Positions 61,030-64,000 of a stretch of DNA of 64,000 nt are shown in pieces. The stretch is taken from assembly GCA_014529385.2 (NCBI GenBank), contig CM043944.1, positions 174,419,240 through 174,483,239 of the forward strand. The letters run 5' to 3'. Positions within the stretch are counted from its first letter, which is position 1. The number at the start of each line of letters is the position of its first letter. The position numbers and the translations under genes are program-made. The notes beneath the pieces were generated by a model. It was not told the origin of the DNA. It did no database searches and was given only the letters and a program-made list of their open reading frames with translations. Source of the DNA: Adiantum capillus-veneris (Eukaryota; Streptophyta; Polypodiopsida; Polypodiales; Pteridaceae).

Positions 61030-63470
61030 TCAAATGCAGTGTTCTTCATAAAGCCCAGAAATGGCTCGATGAGCTTCCTGTCTAGAATGCTGTCTCTTGG
61101 AATGCTCTGATCGCGGGATATGCCCACCAAAGGCAGGGCCAGGAAGCGCTGGGCTTTTTTCAGCAAATGCAAAGAGAGGGCACCTCTCCCAAATGCAATC
61201 ACCTAAGCTTCTATCTTCAAGGCATGTGGCATTATGCTGATGCTGATATGGGCAAAAGAATTCACGATGATATTGTTAGCCAAAGGTTGTCGGAAAAAAA
61301 TGAGTAAATTGGCACTGTCTTGGCATGTATACCAAATGTGGCGCACTTGAGAAAGCACACAAAGTGCTTGAGGAGCTTACCGTCCAGAGCAGCATCTCTT
61401 CGAATGCACTGACTGCAGGGTTGTCGAAAAAAAACAAGGTTCTTGGAATTTTCTTGGCATGTATACCAAACGTGGCGCACTTGAGAAAGCACAGAAAGTG
61501 CTTGAGGAGCTTACTGTTCGGAGCGGCATCTCTTCGAATGCTCTGATTGATCGATATGCACAAGAGGAGCAGGGCTAGGAAGCTATGGACTGTTTTCAGC
61601 AGATGTGAAGCGAGAGCTATATCCAGACGCAGTCGCCTACGTGTATATCTTAAAGGCATGTGGCTCTTCGCAAGATGCTGATATGGACACATAAATTCAT
61701 GATGATAGCTGTGGACTGTTTTCAGCAGATGTGAAGCGAGAGCTATATCCAGACGCAGTCGCCTACGTGTATATCTTAAAGGCGTGTGGCTCTTTGCAAG
61801 ATGCTGATATGGACACAAAAATTCACGATGTTATTGTTACTCAAATGCTATTGAAAAGAGATGTCATGCTGACACTCCCTTGGTCGATGTGTATGCCAAA
61901 TGTGGTGCACTTGAGAAAGCACAAATAGTGCTCGAGGAGCTTTTTGTTCGGAACAGCATCTCTTGGAATGCACTAATTGCAGGATACGCACAACAGGAGT
62001 ACGCTATTTTCAGCAGATGCACAATGAGGGCCTTTGTCCAGATGCAATCTCCTACGCGTGCATCTTGAAGGCATGTGGCTCTACGTAAGATGCTGATATG
62101 GGCACAAAAATTCACAATTTCTTTGTTCGTTAGAGGCTTTTGAAAATAGAGGTTGTGGTTGGCATTTCCTTGGTCAATTTGTATGTCAAATGCGGTACGC
62201 TTCAGAAAGCATAGAAAGTGCTTGAGGAGCTTCTTGTCCGGAATGTCGTCTCTTGGAACGCACTTGCACAACAGGAGCAGGGACAGAAAGCTCTAGGCTG
62301 TTTTTAGTGGATGCAAAGCGAGAGTATCTCTCACCATTCAGTCAACTATACTTTTGTCTTGAAGGCATGTGACATTACCAGCAAGATTATTCCGCAGAGA
62401 TGCTCTGCATTGGGATACCTGATTTTTATCTCAATACTTGAATGTGATGGAGGTGCTAGTATTTAGAATGAGAATTTTGCGGTTATGTTGCAAGGTATGA
62501 ATGTTTTAAAAGGTCTAGAAACAACACAAGTTGCTCTCAGCTACTTTGCGCCTGTGCAATAAGAGTAATATTCAAAAGCTTCCAGAGAAGATATTGTGCC
62601 TCTGTCAATGAGGCTATTACTCCTCTCTTTACATAAAATAAGCTTTTTGTTCATACTTGCACTCCTTTTCACATACATTGTAAATACCTTTCCCTGGTAC
62701 CACACGATAATTGCCTTGTTCTAAAATAGTGTGACATTGAGAGCAAGATCAAAGCTCGTTATTGGAAAAACCAGAATTTGTTTAAATGTATCTTGTGAAT
62801 CATGTCGATCAAAAAAGAGGTTTGCAGGGTGTTTGGGCAAAATATTGTGTCACGGCATAGGAAAACAGATATCAACACATGCAAAGTGAGGGCCTTTGTC
62901 CAGAGGAAATCATCTGCGCGTGCATATCTTGATTGCATCAAGCAAGGGTCTCTCTCTTGATGCAATCACATACATGTGCATCTTGAAGTCATGTGGCTCT
63001 ACGCAAGATGCTGATATGGGCATAAAAATTCACGCTGACATTGTTGGTAATGGGTTGTTGAAAAAGGTATCGGACTTGGCAATGCCTTGGTTGACATGTT
63101 TGCTAAATGTGGTACACTTTAGAGAGCACCAAAACTTCTCGAAAAGCTTCCTATCCAGAGTGTGGACTCTTGGAACACACTGATTATAAGATTTACCCCA
63201 CAGGGGGCAGGCCAAAAAGCTCTAGACTGTTTTCAACATATTTAAAGTGAGATCCCTGGTTTGTTTTTAGCAGATTCGAAGTGAAGGCCTCTCTCATGAT
63301 TGCAAGATTTGCTCAAAAAGGGAAGCACCAGAAAGCTCTAGGCTGTTTTCAACAGATGCAAAGCAAGGAATCTTGGAGAAAGATGTCATGCTTGGCCGTA
63401 TTTTGATCAATATGTATGTCAAATGGGGTGCCCCAAAGACTACGACTTTGTGTATGTGTGCATGTGACCC
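61030..63470 (+). pseudogene. Pentatricopeptide repeat (PPR) gene, decayed
   Basis: Repeated PPR-like units alternate across all three forward frames. Examples: MYTKCGALEKAHKVLEEL (61,325), DAVAYVYILKACGSLQDADM (61,755), MVDVYAKCGALEKAQIVLEE with SISWNALIAGYAQQE (61,880-62,000) and DAITYMCILKSCGSTQDADM (62,960). An intact relative would be an organelle RNA-binding protein of the PLS type, the class that directs RNA editing. No E or DYW domain is seen at the right end. Many stops and frameshifts and internal duplications make it a pseudogene. Confidence 0.85.
61587..61838 (+). repeat. 126-bp tandem duplication in the PPR pseudogene
   Basis: GGACTGTTTTCAGCAGATG at 61,587 recurs at 61,713, and the next ~105 bases match almost exactly. 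126 is 42 codons. The first copy has TAA where the second has AAA. Confidence 0.9.
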
Positions 63471-64000
63471 TACAAACGAAAAATACGGCGGTAAGGAAGG
63501 TCTAGAAGCGGCTCCATCCAAGATTGTGCGTTGATCGACACAACCAATACCAAAGGTACACTTATATTCCGTATTTTCATTTCCTTTATGTGATCTCAAA
63601 AGTACTTAAATTAAATCATGTACACATTAAAGCAATAAATTTACATCATTTTTGTGTCATTTTTATTCAAAAGATTGTAGATGAAGGTGACAAAGGTTGT
63701 TGTGATGTCCAACAAAGGAACACGTAGACAATATGCCACAGCAAGGCAACATGGAATGATACATGTCTTCATAAAACATCGGTAATGAGTTCTTCCTTGT
63801 AAAGCTATAGTATTTTTACAATAAGAAAGTCCCTCCAACAATGGAGGAGAAGCATAAGTCCCCCTTCAACACTGAAGGGGATAAAAGTGGCGGGGGAACA
63901 GTGCCAACTCCACACCATACATATGTATGGTTTTTTCTTTTTTTTAATGGGCACAATCATCGTAAATGCACGAAATGCATCTCATTTTGTTTTTATTATA
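63471..64000. other. Unassigned window end
   Basis: No gene or repeat recognised in the last 530 bases. Confidence 0.45.

Overview
The window is most likely nuclear DNA of a non-seed vascular plant, best fit a leptosporangiate fern. Three things point there. (1) Bases 1-~13,083 are plastid DNA carrying rpl21 and trnP-GGG, genes absent or rare in seed-plant plastomes. In this block ndhF is followed by trnN-GUU and then ycf2, an inverted-repeat order that fits derived ferns. (2) Several plastid genes lack an ATG at the expected start but have ACG there (ndhG, ndhE, ccsA), and ycf2 is interrupted by TAG and TGA at places where U-to-C editing would restore it. Such dense two-way editing is a fern, lycophyte and hornwort trait. 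(3) A decayed PPR repeat array at 61-63.5 kb has the KCGALEKAQ...LEELP...SWNALIAGYAQQ signature that I associate with fern PPR families.

Layout. 1-13,083: contiguous small-single-copy to inverted-repeat plastid sequence: ndhA (3' exon), ndhI, ndhG, ndhE, psaC, ndhD on +; ccsA, trnL-UAG, rpl32, rpl21 on -; trnP-GGG and a frameshifted ndhF on +; trnN-GUU on +; ycf2 3' part on -. It stops inside ycf2 against AT/CT microsatellite DNA. I read it as a plastid-to-nucleus transfer (NUPT); an assembly chimera is the alternative. 13.1-18 kb: CT microsatellites, a broken Ty3/gypsy gag-protease on -, and the 3' end of another LTR element on + with polypurine tract and LTR. 18.6-33.5 kb: a low-copy tandem repeat region split by a complete-ended Ty3/gypsy element (19,478-30,307) with LTRs, near-perfect 5-bp target duplication, gag, protease, RT, RNase H, integrase and a long decayed 3' accessory ORF. 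36,152-42,030: a complete-ended Ty1/copia element with perfect 5-bp target duplication. 43.4-50.8 kb: a short inverted-repeat element, a tandem pair of tRNA-like SINE copies, and a nearly full L1-type LINE on - carrying two secondary insertions. 50,963-54,804: the one clear host nuclear gene, a peroxisomal 3-ketoacyl-CoA thiolase (KAT/PED1-like), 13 exons visible, first exon not found. 54.8-57.8 kb: LTR-retrotransposon remnants including a decayed copia RT on -. 57.8-61 kb: microsatellites and unassigned DNA. 61-63.5 kb: PPR pseudogene.

How it works together: the plastid genes encode NDH complex, photosystem I, cytochrome c maturation and ribosome parts and are presumably not expressed from here. 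The transposons are all mutated; both LTR elements have lost the RT active-site motif, so they could move only with help in trans. The thiolase would run the last step of peroxisomal beta-oxidation if a first exon with the PTS2 signal exists upstream. I found no CRISPR, phage, or clearly new multi-gene system. The most novel-looking items are small: a 47-codon membrane ORF between ndhD and ccsA, a short inverted-repeat element family with GGAACGGG motifs, a tRNA-like SINE pair, and a 182-bp insertion with a 17-bp target duplication inside the LINE.
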